NCBI GenBank assembly: GCA_963921795.1
Contig: OY997652.1
Span: 58,454,919-58,518,918, forward strand
Source of the DNA: Nannobrachium achirus
Lineage: Eukaryota; Chordata; Actinopteri; Myctophiformes; Myctophidae
Direction: 5' to 3'
Length of the DNA stretch: 64,000 nt
Part shown: in pieces, positions 11,614 through 24,263 of the stretch
Position numbering within the stretch: the stretch's first letter is position 1
Layout: each line of letters opens with the position of its first letter
The notes under the pieces: model-generated
What the model saw: only the letters and a program-made list of their open reading frames with translations
Told to the model about the DNA's origin: nothing
Database searches by the model: none
Position numbers and translations under genes: made by a program

Positions 11614-12136
11614 TTACGCTCGCAAGCTCAAGCTAATGGATCAGTATTGCCGTTGTCAGCCTTTGTCAACTTAGCAAAGAGACAAAAACGACCAGGCTTG
11701 AAATGTTTTATTTCTATATATATCTATAGCTACATCATGAGAAGAGATGCATTGCAAGCCTCCGCAGCGTTTTGCAGTGCAGAGGAGTTGAACAGCGCGA
11801 TGGATATAAATAAGTGTCAAAGTGAACTTTTATATTACTCCAAAGGTGCAGAGATTGTTGACAAAATGTTACATAACGTCCATCATAAAGTTTTCGGGGT
11901 CCAAGAAGAGTATGAACTTGTGTCTAAAATATCCAACGTACTGTATATTCGGCGTGCACCAGGCCGCCAGCCCTGCAATGCCGTAGCAGTCTACCAAAAC
12001 AATATCGCATCATCTTTTGGATAATTATATGGAAAGCGAGCGCAGTTTCATGATGGAATACACAATCCCTGAGTAGTGAGCACAATAAAGTAGAGAAAGA
12101 CAGAAGACAACGACTCCAGGTATGAATGAACTCAAA

Positions 12137-12137
12137 C

Positions 12138-12169
<32 letters not shown>
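12137..12169. repeat. (CTGT)n microsatellite
   Basis: About eight CTGT units. Confidence 0.95.
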
Positions 12170-12421
12170 GAATGCTGTGGAAAGTTGCAATGATCCCGTA
12201 CCTTTGAATTAATATCTGGAGCAATCATCTCGTATGCCTGCCTTGTATGATTGATTTAGGCTATTTTATTAGCAGTTTGGGACGAGGAGGAGTGGGACAG
12301 GACGGGATTATTTTTTTTACTCTGATTTCTTTCTGCGGGAGTGGGACGTGACAGGAGTGAAATTTCACTCCCGTGTCATCCTCTAATGTGTACTAAACAG
12401 TAGGCACCCGACGCAACAGCC

Positions 12422-12462
12422 GTATATATATATATATATATATATAGATATATATATATATT
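12422..12462. repeat. (TA)n microsatellite
   Basis: TA repeat of about 41 bp with one interruption. Confidence 0.93.
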
Positions 12463-13170
12463 TATAAAAGGGACTAAACACAGCAAAACCCCAAAATAAG
12501 GAGAGTTTTATAATAGCCTATCAAGCAACAGAAATGAATTACTTTAGTTGTAGGCTGTCTACAGAGAGAAAAAGAGACGAGTGGCACTGTGGCAGCGCAC
12601 TTGAGAGGTCAATTGAAATGCTAATTCACATTTGGAAGACAATAGAACCCCCGCTGGCTGCGGGGGGAGGAAGTGTTGCGCTCCTGGGCCAAAAGGGAGG
12701 AAATTTAACGGTCAAAATGAACGATAAATGCAGGCGGAGTGGTATTTTTTTATTTTCAGTCACCCAAGTGTTAAAGGTTATAGCCATAAGTATGACTGTT
12801 TTTAGGTGGCAGTCATATTGAAATTGGACAATATTCAGGGGTAGACATTAAGGGAAATTTACTACTGGCCCTCAGGGCCAGTGGATTTTGATTATCACTG
12901 GCCCTGACACGCGTGTGTGCGCAAAACTTGCGTCCTCGTTCATCCTCGATACCAGCGTCTTTTTTTTATGAATTGAGTACATAGGACCCCAATACCAAAC
13001 AAGCCATTGAGCTTTCTGTGGTTTAAATCCTTTCAGTAGAAGTTGTATCAGTGAAGTGTACTGTCCTGTCCCTTTTGCCATTCAAAATATCATCCCCCAT
13101 AAAAATAGGCCTACTCCTAACACCAGCTGTAGCCTGTTTAACTGGTGAGGGCCCCAGCCCAGATTGACAG

Positions 13171-13171
13171 C

Positions 13172-13268
<97 letters not shown>

Positions 13269-13281
13269 GCCTGTCTGTCTG
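13171..13281. repeat. (CTGT)n microsatellite, about 111 bp
   Basis: About 27 CTGT units, one CTGC. The longest tetranucleotide tract of its kind here. Confidence 0.97.
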
Positions 13282-13803
13282 GTTAATTAGCCTAGGATCA
13301 AGGCTATCAAAGGTGTATTTTATAGATGATATAAAAATGTAAATAAAATACATATATGATATTCTTGATCCAAGGCCAAGGTTTTATGCTGGCATAATTG
13401 CATCATATTTATAAACTGTGTATACATTCCTGCTCCAGCTAGTCAGTTATACAGAAGATGGAAGCATATACAGCAATTATAGAAATATAATATTAGACCT
13501 TAATTGTGGAATGTTCAATCATGTTCTAATCATGTATGCCTATGTGTTACATTACTTAAGGCCATTTTCTAAATATTTGACTCTTTAACAAATAATTGTC
13601 AAATTTGACATCAAAGTGCCCACTCTTCCTTAGTGCCCACTGTTGTGTTACATGCTAGCTGTCTGTCCCTCATCCATCCATCTCTGACACTGAGACACTC
13701 CATTCTCATCTTCTCATTTGATATACATATTCTCAATAGGCTACAGTAAACGTTGATTCTAAATATTTACAACAGTTAAAAGAAACTAATTTGCCGAATG
13801 CGT

Positions 13804-13805
<2 letters not shown>

Positions 13806-13889
<84 letters not shown>

Positions 13890-13890
13890 C
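13806..13890. repeat. (CA)n microsatellite
   Basis: About 85 bp of CA with one CG near its end. Confidence 0.97.
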
Positions 13891-14180
13891 GGACCGCCCC
13901 TCTCTCTCGTTCAGTAGACACAGCGACAGGCAGGCGACAGCGTCTTCTTTCAGTATAGTAATGGACCTTTCCCCAACTTCAAGAACATAACTTGTCTATT
14001 GTACTTTCTGATTCTGACCCGCGGTGGACATACTGAACAGCAGGGCAACAGCGCGCCGTTGTCAACAATCTCTAGAAGCTAACGCTGTTTAGCTGTTAGC
14101 AGCATCAACGGAGCTCTACAGTAGCAGGCTGGCTGCTCTGCCGAACGCATGGATGTGAATGAGCGTGCCAGCGTGGAGCG

Positions 14181-14352
14181 TAGAGATGGGGCGTTCGCGA
14201 ACTAATCGAGTCTTTTGAACGACTCTTTGAAATGAACGATGGGATCCTGTTCGCAGTATAGGAAGCCATTCCTTTTGTAAATGAACGGCTCTTTGAAAGG
14301 AACGGATCTTAGAGATCCGGCTCACTTCAAAGAGCCATAAATCTCATCTCTA
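14181..14352. mobile_element. Small hAT-type MITE
   Basis: Ends TAGAGATG and CATCTCTA are inverted repeats, flanked by GTGGAGCG and GTGGAGCT, an 8-bp duplication with one mismatch. The interior is made of GTTCGCGAAC and GAACG/CGTTC motifs, a common fish repeat. Confidence 0.8.
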
Positions 14353-14996
14353 GTGGAGCTCAGAACTGTGACTGCAGCTGCTGTGCGCAAGCACGCAGAA
14401 GGCACCTTTTCTCCGTCTTTGATCGGGATCACGCAACACTATATTTTAGCGGTAATTACGAGACGATTTCACCGAAATTATAACAAAACAGTACCATAGG
14501 GAATACATGTGAAATTAGATATAAACGTTATTACTTGTTTTATTTTCAAGGCATTAAATTCACTGGCCCAAACGGGCAAGTCCCTGGTGAGTTCTGGTGG
14601 CCCTGTCACTCTAAAAAGTACATCCGGGCCAGCGGGCTAGTTCTAATGTCGACCCCTTATATCGACCGTGAAGGTTGCTGGCTTGGGCGATCGAGCTAAA
14701 TAATTAGAGCGTGCCCTGCACTTCATCTGGGCCAAATGCTTTTAAGACTGATTAGTGTGGAAATATCCTGGACTATTGCTGAAATACTGTCCGTATAGGT
14801 CATTATGTAGCTTAAAGCTAAAATATGAAATTTGCTCAATATAATTATGCACGTTTGCATCCGGCAGTTTCTAAATGCTGGGGATCCATACACAACATTT
14901 CCGGGTTCACATTCTGGTAAGATCAGAGGTGATGAGAGGAGAGAAGAGCTGAGTTCAGGAAAGCAAGAAGAGACACATAATAACATTAAAGGAGTC

Positions 14997-15057
<61 letters not shown>
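14997..15057. repeat. (CAGA)n microsatellite next to TRPM exon 13
   Basis: About 15 units, 26 bases downstream of the exon 13 donor on the host gene's strand. Confidence 0.97.
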
Positions 15058-15082
15058 AGGAGGTGGCTAACAGGGAACCTAC

Positions 15083-15251
15083 GTGAGCATGGCGATGAGC
15101 AGGTTGATGAGCAGTATGATGGTGACCAGCAGGAAAACCACCAGCAGAATGATCACCAGACAGTTACTCAGCCAGTACTTGTTCCTGCATGGCTCAGCAC
15201 CGCCCTCTATCTCTGTCACGTTGGAAGTGCACTTGTCGGCCATGTCCCAAT
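15083..15251 (-). CDS. trpm4-like: TRPM4/5-like channel, exon 13 (outer pore loop and S6)
   Basis: The acceptor is AGTGGGATTAG and the donor CTCAC/GTAGGT. The outer loop reads DWDMADKCTSNVTEIEGG followed by AEPCRNKY. It has an N-glycosylation sequon (NVT) and two cysteines, as in the TRPM4/5 outer loop. S6 reads WLSNCLVIILLVVFLLVTI then ILLINLLIAMLT, the family's LLNLLIAMF pattern. A (CAGA)n tract lies 26 bases past the donor. Confidence 0.96.
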
Positions 15252-15534
15252 CTAATCCCACTTTGATTAAAATAACAGCATTATTATTATTGTTATTGTT
15301 ATTAGTATTAGTAGTAGTAGTAATATTATAATAATACATTAACAACAGTCAACATATAAGTCTCAAGATGAAATTAAGATTTACACATAAGACACTAATG
15401 GGCGATGGCATTTTAAGGTATTGTAAGTGATGTATACAATATATAATTAAAACAACATGTTAACATCAAGTTAAATCTCTATAATGTGACAGTAACCATT
15501 GCTATAAAGCTAAAGTAAGTACCATTGTATGCTG

Positions 15535-15808
<274 letters not shown>

Positions 15809-17057
15809 CTGAAACAAGACATACAGTATAGGCTGATTATCAATTCAAAGACTTGGGGAGTAGAGACTTCCCTCCTTGGGAGTTCAGACTAGCAAGTTCT
15901 CCTTAGGAGAAGGGACTTCCGAGGACGGGAGGACGGGAGGAGGGTAGTTCTGCTATTGGAATAGCAGCATACTCAATGACGTCACTGTCTCAGCTTGCTT
16001 CAGGGCATTCCACTGTGCGTTTCTGTGAATAGGCCTATAGGCCTATTAGGCAGATCTACAGTACAAGTTGGACGCATTCATAGCAGTAGATCTGTTCCAA
16101 CAGAGGATAAAATGTGCTCACTCAACAGTCATAGTGAACTTTACAAATTAGAAAAAAATAAATAAAACACAACACTGGCTTTGTTCTTTATTTCATTTTT
16201 CCAAATGTCAACCAAATCCTTTCTACTGTTATACAGTATAATGTATAGAAATGTGCATATGAATAGCCTATATTATTAATTATAAATATAATATAGCCCA
16301 CTGAGTGTCCAGCCCTGGGTGATTATCGTATTATGCCGTTCTCACGGAAATCTTACTGCAAGTGGCCAAAAATGTAATAATGACTTAAAATAAAGTCAGA
16401 TATAACATCTAAGCTACTCTTCAATAAATGACTTTTCAGGGCTTAATGTGCATTGACAATAAAACAAAATATGACATACTGAAACAGCCTTGCCTATTCA
16501 TTAGTTGCACCTAAGTAAAGTGTAGCCTATATTAGGTCAATATAATTATAAAATTGATTGATTGAATACAATCAAATTAAATACTGCAGACTTGTATATT
16601 TTAGAATCAATATATAAAGCCACCAGTAAAAAAAGATGTTGACATTTGCACATACTGTAGTGTAGATGGTGCTGTTGAACAGTTTGTGGGTAATTTGCTG
16701 TGGAAAATCGGTTCAAGTCTAGTCCAGAGCAAACTTGGTAAAGTGGGAAGATCGGGGCAGATCAAGTCTACATCCTGGTATTTGGTCTCTACTTGCTCAG
16801 ATGCAGACTTGAGGATTGGAATGGTACTTGGAGACGGACTGATGACGTTTACAAGTTCGGGAGGACAGGAGTACAGACAAGTAGGCAGATTGAAATTGGG
16901 CCTTAGTGTTTATTTAGACTGTCTGTGACCTCTCCCTCCACTGGAGCTAGAGCAGAGGTTGAGGTCACAAACTGGGCAAGAATTCATTATAATATCAGTG
17001 ACCAATGCAACCCTCATAGCGTGATAAAAGAACGTTAACATGTGTCTTATATCTTAC
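15809..17057 (-). other. TRPM intron 11
   Basis: AT-rich intron. No exon or clear mobile element was recognised. Confidence 0.5.
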
Positions 17058-17190
17058 CATCTTGCCAACAATGATGATTTTTGGTCCCATCTGTTTGTGA
17101 ACAGCGAAGATGTGAATGAGACGGAGTGTGAAGACCATGTAGTCAATACACAGGACACATCGTCCAAACGCATAGGCCCACTCAAACATC
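17058..17190 (-). CDS. trpm4-like: TRPM4/5-like channel, exon 11 (S4 and S4-S5 linker)
   Basis: The acceptor GTGTGCTTCAG completes an Arg codon, and the donor is AAGATG/GTAAGA. It encodes [20 protein letters not shown] and [20 protein letters not shown] with VGKM. This is near-identical in pattern to TRPM4 [20 protein letters not shown] and to TRPM5. It is the strongest family match in the window. Confidence 0.97.
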
Positions 17191-18490
17191 CTGAAGCACA
17201 CAAAAACAATAAATAAATGAATAATACATTTTAACTAAACTCCCATTTGAAGATCATCATCACTGTTCCGGCATTTATCATAGTAGGCATTATAGGCATA
17301 TGCACTGGCGCCTAATCAATGGAGCAAAGGGAGCAACAGCTCCCCCAGATCTGCCCCCCCCCCCCCCCCCCCCGCAGGAATATTGCGTGCCGATCAAATA
17401 GCGTGAAGCGCTTTTGCATATTTATTTAGCGTCAGACCCTAGCTCTGGTGTAACTTACTGCACGTTAACACGTACGTCCTTTAAGTAGACCTAAAAATAA
17501 AAGTAGTGTGTTGACTAATCATTACAAGTGTCTCTTATTTCTCTTATTTTGAAATCCGATTTTAGAGGAAGTCAGTCTTAACCCAGCTGCCATGACACTT
17601 TGTTATGCTGTTCGAAACTCCAGTGTAACTTAGTAAACACGGACCCACGTGGATTAAAAACAATATATTAGCCACAGTTCATATTTACGATAGGATATTT
17701 AAACCATGCTGTGACTTAAACAAGAACACACTTTGGAAATACGGCACGTTAACCTCTCGGAATCTCCGCAGCAGCATACAGTATTATGTGAGTAGATCAT
17801 CTCATCTGTCTGTCTCTCTCATGCTGGTTTATGTCGCATCACAAGGCTTTAACGTAACGTTGTGGGAGCAGAGCGTGTAGCTCCAATATAACGCTTGCTG
17901 TGCAGTTATCAGGTGCAAATGACTAGATCGGCCATCGCCGGCGTCTTTTCTCTTTACTAGGCTATTATTTATATTGTCTTGCACTTGCATGAGTGACTAC
18001 GAGATGTACGTGCAGCATATGCATATCTTGATACAATCTGCTGTCATAGTTCTCCATCTATTAAACATGGCACTGTTGAATAGGATAACTATTTAATGTG
18101 TAGCTCTGAAAGGCTTGCATTGTAGACCTATTTATGTGGTCATGTCAGAGCCTATTAAAAAGAAAAGGTGCGCACCAAGCAACACCCAAAAATGACTTAA
18201 TAAAGGAAACCCGTTTAGTCGACTTTATACCCAAAAATACATATTTTTTCTCAAAAAAAAAAAAAAAAAAATCTCCAGGATTTGTGCTCCCCCTAGTGGG
18301 GACAGAGTTAGGCGCCGGTGGGCATATGTCTGGTGGGCATATGTCTGCGTATGCGATCGAGTGGATGGCAGTGTCGCTTCTGTGGTCCATGTGTGCTGAC
18401 CATACAGTATGTAACAGTGAAATATCAACAATGCTACCAATCACAGGGATCAATAAAGGTCTACCTACAGTATATGGATATCCATCTAAC
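17191..18490 (-). other. Part of TRPM intron 10 with a poly-C tract
   Basis: A run of C lies at 17355-17373 and a run of A at 18253-18270. Nothing coding was recognised. Confidence 0.5.
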
Positions 18491-18491
18491 C

Positions 18492-18548
<57 letters not shown>

Positions 18549-18549
18549 G
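18491..18549. repeat. (CAGA)n microsatellite
   Basis: About 15 units. Confidence 0.97.
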
Positions 18550-18723
18550 GCAGTCTGTAAAAACGTGTTTACCCAATCAAACCGGCTGTAACGTCTCTGA
18601 CAGCTTCAGATATCAAACCTGCCAGTATCTTGTTTTTTAGTATTGTTCCTAGTGTTTCCTAGCCTTCCTAGCCACCTCCCTGTATTACTATAACATAATG
18701 TAACACATAATGTAACACATAAT

Positions 18724-18768
<45 letters not shown>
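18724..18768. repeat. (CA)n microsatellite
   Basis: About 22 CA units. Confidence 0.97.
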
Positions 18769-18771
<3 letters not shown>

Positions 18772-19176
18772 TGTGTATATATATTCGCCGTAAGTGTTGT
18801 GGTTAATCCTTGTTCTTGTGTATCCAAGTATTTCTAGTCCTTGAGTAATTAGACCCCTTAGTTTTCCCTGTGCCTTCCTAAGTTCCTATTCTTTTGTTGT
18901 CACTCATCACTGCTCTGCCTGTGACTGTTTGTATCTGCACTCCTACTCTTCCAGAACCACATTGTGCTGGAGGTAGGGAGCGCTCTGTTTTATTCACCTG
19001 GACCACGTGGAGGTGCCGAAAGTCGGGGGGATTTACTATTCTGTCCATATCGTGACCTAACTCGGACGGTGCTGAGTCGGCTCATTCGACCTTGGCAACG
19101 CTCTACACAGCGACTCGCTTGCTCGCCGGTGTCTCACGTGGATCAAGGTCGCGTGAGACGGCGTGCCTCCGTCATC

Positions 19177-20702
19177 CAGTGTTGTAAAGTAACGAAGTAC
19201 AAGTACTTCGTTACTGTACTTAAGTACAAATTTTGAGAATTTGTACTTTTATTTATATTTTTTCAACCCTGAACTTTTACTTTTACTCCGTTACATTTAA
19301 AAGGAAAAAATCGTACTTTTACTCCACTACATTAAAATTGGACACCTCGTTAATCGCTACAAATCGAGGGCCGGGCCCGGGCTCAGAACCATGCTCGGAA
19401 CATTTCGCATTTCACATCTCTCGATCTCTGTGTGTGCGCTTAGCTAGAATGGAGTGTGGTGTGAGTGCTGCCTCCCATAGCCTTGTAGGCTAATAGCCTT
19501 CTAGGGTATGGGTTCTATACGTATCTATAGCAACACGGCTCTGATTGGTCGTGACATGAGTACATTAGCCAATGGAGAGCCGCAATGAGCCGAGGGGTTG
19601 ACGGCTTTTCTTCACACACTCACACAAGTCTCCTCCGCGACTCTGCGTACACAGCGAGACTAGAAAATTAGGAGCAGTACTGTAGTTACTAGTTTCACCC
19701 ATTTCACCGTCATTTCTCAAATAAATCGCCCTGTAATGATTCCCCGACCTCCCGTATCAGTTACGGGATGCGTGCGTGTGTCTTTACTCTTTAGTACTGG
19801 ACCCTGTATTTTACGAGATGGCTTGTAACCCACGGGCGGCAAGCCGACAATAATATCAATATCTAATTGCTGTGAAGATATACAGTAAATAACAAACGGT
19901 GGGTGGAGGAAGATTTCTTGCGTTGTGATGTGTGTGTAATTACTTGCTGTGCTGTTGTGTTGTGTTGACTTCTTTCTTTTAATCAGAGCGCAAGACGAGC
20001 ACAGCTATAGAGGGCTGTACATACATCTCTCAGTCTCCGTCCCCGCCGACCATAGTTTTCGTCGGAAAGTTTCGACTTTCTGACGTGCGTGCAGCTTTCC
20101 GAACTCAAATTGGGAGTAATCCTTTTCAGAAGTTGCAAGAGATGTAATTTTGTAGTTGAACCGGACCTTTCCGACGCAAATTTTGTTGGTCTGTGACAGT
20201 ATGGACTCCCCTTGAGAGTGTAGCTGCAGCGCGCAGCAGTGAAAGCCACGCACACAAATAATTAATTAAATAATAAGGTGACAGGCTTCGGGGCGGCCTC
20301 GGGCTTTAAATAGCGGCACCAAACAGGCCATGGGCTGGGCCTGGACTGAAGTCCACATTTTAGGCCCGTGCAGGGCTCTACTTCCTCCTCTGATACAGAC
20401 GAACGTTATACAGCAGACACAGAAGCAGTTGTTGCTACTGGCAGTGGCACTGGCACAGCTGCTTCGGCATTTTTGTACTTTTACTTGTACTTGTACTTTT
20501 ACTTTTTACTTTTACTTTTATACTTAAGTACATTTTAACACTATGTACTTTTGATACTTAAGTACATTTAATGAGAGCTACTTTCATACTTTTACTCAAG
20601 TAATAATATTATTGGTGACTTTTACTTTTACTTGATTAACTTTCAAGTGGAATATCGGTACTTTTACTTAAGTATGGGTTTCCAGTATTTTATACAACAC
20701 TG
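19177..20702. mobile_element. Non-autonomous hAT element with exact target duplication
   Basis: It begins CAGTGTTGTAAAGTA and ends TTTTATACAACACTG. The 8-bp duplication CCGTCATC flanks it at 19169-19176 and 20703-20710 with no mismatch, so it is probably young. Subterminal regions are full of TACTTTTACT motifs. Related fragments lie at about 30830-31200, 37060-37250 and 37505-37560. No transposase frame is seen. Confidence 0.93.
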
Positions 20703-20859
20703 CCGTCATCTCCACCGAAAGCAAGCACTCCGCCCTTGGAACCTGAACTGTTTTTATTTGACCCGCCTCAACTCGACCCACCAATTAAGTAAAACATTGT
20801 TTTACTTAATTGGGATCCCACGGATTACACTCAGCCAGTCAGCCCACACATATTGAAAA

Positions 20860-21327
20860 TGCCTATAATTGGGAATAACCCCTTGAGCTGAACCATCTCA
20901 TTTTCAAGGAGCACCGCACATTACAGAATACATACAAAATACATATACAGTAGGTACATACATACAGTAACAACCAGAACATAACACTATAACAAAAAAT
21001 AGGAAAAAATAAACACAACAAAATAAAAGAACAACAGACATAAAACAAACAAAACACAGAGCACATACTTTATATGAATCATTGTGTCAGAGATCTATTA
21101 TACTGTTAATGAAAGCATGAGCAAGTAGTCTCAAAATAAGAGGACAGCGATGTTTTGAACATTTGAAAAGATAATATTGACCGGATATGAGCAGGTAGAT
21201 TGTTCCAGTCGGAAGGAGCTTTAAAACTAAAGGATTTTTTTCCAACTGAGGTGGGAACTTTAGGGGGAACTTTGAAATAAATGTGTGAACAATGTCTCAG
21301 TTGATGAGAAGATGTGAAAGGGTCCAT
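20860..21327 (-). pseudogene. LINE 3' fragment (ORF2 C-terminus)
   Basis: The minus strand encodes KVPTSVGKKSFSFKAPSDWN and NLPAHIRSILSFQMFKTSLS, the usual end of a non-LTR ORF2 just before its stop, followed by an AT-rich 3' region. The 5' part is missing. Confidence 0.75.
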
Positions 21328-21426
21328 AATCCATATACTGTTTGAGATATTGTGGGTAATTAAAATGAATACATTTAAATATGAATTGAAACCAGTGGGT
21401 AGCCAAGTGCAAATCTACATAAGCGA

Positions 21427-21443
21427 AGCACGCACGCACGCAT

Positions 21444-21494
<51 letters not shown>

Positions 21495-21530
21495 CACACG
21501 TGCGCACACACACACACACACACGCACACA
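21427..21530. repeat. (CACG)n then (CA)n microsatellite
   Basis: ACGC units pass into CA repeats. It makes artefactual open frames. Confidence 0.95.
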
Positions 21531-21643
21531 CATGCTCTCTTCTCCACCTTGAATGCTGCCTTCTTTTTTACACACTCAGAAAATAATCTGGCAAACCCCC
21601 ACAAGAACCCCTGGCCTAGACGTTGAAACAAGGTAATTACAAT

Positions 21644-23112
21644 GGCCGGGTTTCCCAAAGCGATCTTAAGCTTTAGGATGGTCGTAAGACCCATCGTAGC
21701 AGCAAAACTGTTATGAAGGCTCCTGTCAATCAAGGCTACGAAGGCTTTCAGGAAACCGGTGAGAGTGTACAATGGAACCAAATGGGCTGCTACGATGGGT
21801 GAGCACACCTTAGGAATGACTTCAGAAAACCCATCGTAAGGTCTCCAGGACGATCGTAGAAGAACATGTGAAGGCTCCTGTCAATCACGCAGACCTGTCT
21901 TACGAAGGTTTTTTTTAAAGGTGACCTGGGGCGCCCTTAAACCCTTTGTAGTGAAGCATAACTATAAAAGTATATAAAAAAATCGATCTAAGTCAAGTGG
22001 ATGGCAGAGTAGCTAGCTTAGGCTACACACCTGCTATAAAAATAAGTAATATAGTGAGAAAAGAAAAAAAAAGATGAACTGTATATTTGTTATGTTATGC
22101 GTCTGTTGGGTTGCTTGAGAGAGCGCACCACAACACAAATACTTACATAAAAACGAAGAGCTACCCATTGGTTCTCAAAGTGTGGTCCGGGGACCCTTGG
22201 GGGTCCCCAGCTAAATGATATATAATACTACACGGAAGCGGGGATAGAACCCGAAGTTTCCACTTGTCAGTCCAACACACAAGCCATCGCGCCAATCGAG
22301 CGCTGAATTTTATTGGCAGGGCTGTTGTATTTAGTTAGGAAGTTATATGAACCAAATGGACCCTCATCTTGGGTATGTAGCCTGCTACGTGCATGTAGGC
22401 CTACAAATGGGACCATTTAATTGTACAGTACACTCTCTGAGTTACACCCATGATGAGGGTTCATGTGGTTCCTACTTCAGCCTTGTTGCAACCGCTGTTG
22501 GCTTGGCGGACTGTATGTTAGACTGATTAGTTAAAGCCTCGGGTTCGACTCCCGTTTAAGTGCATCGCCACGTATCAAGGACCTCTTGGGGTCCCCGGAC
22601 CCACTTTGAAAATCAAAGCTCTATAATATAGTCTCATGGTAGCTTATATAAATATTTAAGATGATTTAGAAGAACAATTAAGTCGTAATTTAAAATTAAA
22701 ACAACTAGGCTATTTTGTGCAGCCGTTAAATCTTCCAAGTAGAGTTTAAAATAAAAACAAGTGGTCTGTGTGGTCAGTTAGCCTACCAACAAGTTTGTTA
22801 ATTTTCAGCATTGTTTTCTACTTCTTTCTCGCGGGGCGAGTACAATCACACAACAGCTGAAATTCATTTGCGAGCGCAGCTGGTTGTGGGGATCAATCAG
22901 GACCCAGAGCCATTCAAGGAGAGTCGGTGCAGAGTTGCATCATCTCCGTTCACATGGGGGCAGAGTTGGAAGAACTCTATAATACAAGGCTCTGGCCAGC
23001 CTAAGGGCATGCGTAGCCTGTTTTGAGAGAGGCGCGTTTGGGAAACAGCTTCGTCGTCGTACCGGAGTGTCCTACGACAGGCCTGTACGACTGCGCTTTG
23101 GGAAACCCGGCC
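21644..23112. mobile_element. PIF/Harbinger-like non-autonomous element
   Basis: The termini GGCCGGGTTTCCCAAAGCG and CGCTTTGGGAAACCCGGCC are near-perfect inverted repeats. AAT on both sides is a candidate 3-bp target duplication. The left and right portions share TACGA and TCGTA motifs. A foldback repeat is nested inside. Confidence 0.8.
22169..22616. mobile_element. Foldback repeat carrying tRNA-like arms
   Basis: Ends TTCTCAAAGTGTGGTCCGG and CCGGACCCACTTTGAAAA are inverted. The left arm has, on the minus strand, a tRNA-like B box GGGTTCTATCCC. The right arm has GGGTTCGACTCCC on the plus strand. It is nested in the Harbinger-like element. Confidence 0.7.
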
Positions 23113-23789
23113 AATGACTATAGACAGTCTATACAAAGAGGCTTAAAAACAGCAATGTCTAATACAAGCCTAGCCGTCTAAAGAACTTTTAGACCAGTTA
23201 TAACCCGGTTGTAGCAGAGCGGTTTAGTAGTCTAATAGACCGACACATACTCAGTGGGTTCTTTATAACTGTCAGAGACAACCAAGCATGAATATCTGCA
23301 CAGGCAGAGGCAGCCTTTTTAGTAACTTATCCTTGATTATGTTGTAACGTTAATGTTGTAATGTTGTAATGAACATTCAGCTCCATTAATGACGATTATG
23401 CCATATCCACACAATAATAGAGCACTGAGCAGAGGGTCCTGCAGCAGTTTTGTGGACATACATCTTGTCAATCCTCAGTATTTTTTAATTTTTTAATCCA
23501 AGTTTTAACAGTAGTGTGTATGGTCTCTTATAACATGAAAAATAGTATTTCTGAACTGAAGTGGATTTTAATGACTGAAGTTGGATTGAGCCTATGCTCC
23601 AGATACAATCTGGGTGAGGCCCAGGCTCTTTGTTAGCCTGCTGCCACCAGGCTCCACCAAACCAGCATTAGCCACCAAACACTGGATTCTACCTGCCTAG
23701 CATCAGCCAACTAACACCAGGCTAAACCAGCCAGCAGCAGCCAGGTTACACGGTCGAAAGCAGCCATCACCACCAGCTCCGGAGTTGCC

Positions 23790-24056
23790 TGCACCACCAG
23801 GCCCACAGCAGCCTTCACCACCAGGTCGGCAGCCTGCACCACCAGGCCCACAGCAGCCTCCAACACCAGGGCACAGCAGGCCCACAGTGGTCTGCACCAC
23901 CAGGCCCACAGCGGCCTGCACCACCAGGCCCACAGAGGCCTGCACCACCAGGCCCACAGAGGCCTGCACCACCAGGCCCACAGAGGCCTGCACCACCAGG
24001 CCCACAGCGGCCTGCACCACCAGGCCCACAGTGGCCTGCACCACCAGGCCCGGAGC
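23790..24056. repeat. 24-bp minisatellite, GC-rich
   Basis: Units of CACCACCAGGCCCACAG plus GGCCTG repeat about ten times with a period of 24. All frames stay open on both strands because the period is a multiple of three. It lies 200 bp before the LINE ORF1 start. Confidence 0.9.
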
Positions 24057-24263
24057 AGCAGCAACCAGCACCACCAAACACTAGGCTGTGCCCTCAGCAG
24101 GAGCCAGAAGACGGTGAGGCTTGTTTCTAGCCTGTGTTCCGTCTTCATTAAAATCATCGTGTGTGTTTGGTGAGACCTAGTTATCTGTGTTGGTGAGTTA
24201 TATTTGGTTTGTTTGAGATTTGTGTTTACACATTCACACTAGTCTGACTTGCATTTAGTCACT

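Larger units (their letters stand above)
12836..14657. mobile_element. hAT-like element with inserted repeats
   Basis: The left end AGGGGTAGACATTAAG and right end CTAATGTCGACCCCT are inverted. Subterminal TACTGGCCC and GGGCCAGCGGG also pair. No clear target duplication was found. The element encloses a (CTGT)n tract, a (CA)n tract and a smaller MITE. Confidence 0.6.

Noticed and set aside
11647-12024. 125-residue plus-strand frame
   Set aside because: No recognisable domain, no splice context, AT-rich flanks; likely chance.
13171-13281. CRISPR-like regular array
   Set aside because: It is a plain tetranucleotide microsatellite without spacers, in a vertebrate genome.
23711-24157. Repeat protein frames on both strands of the 24-bp minisatellite
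   Set aside because: A period of 24 keeps all six frames open; no start, domain or splice context supports a gene.
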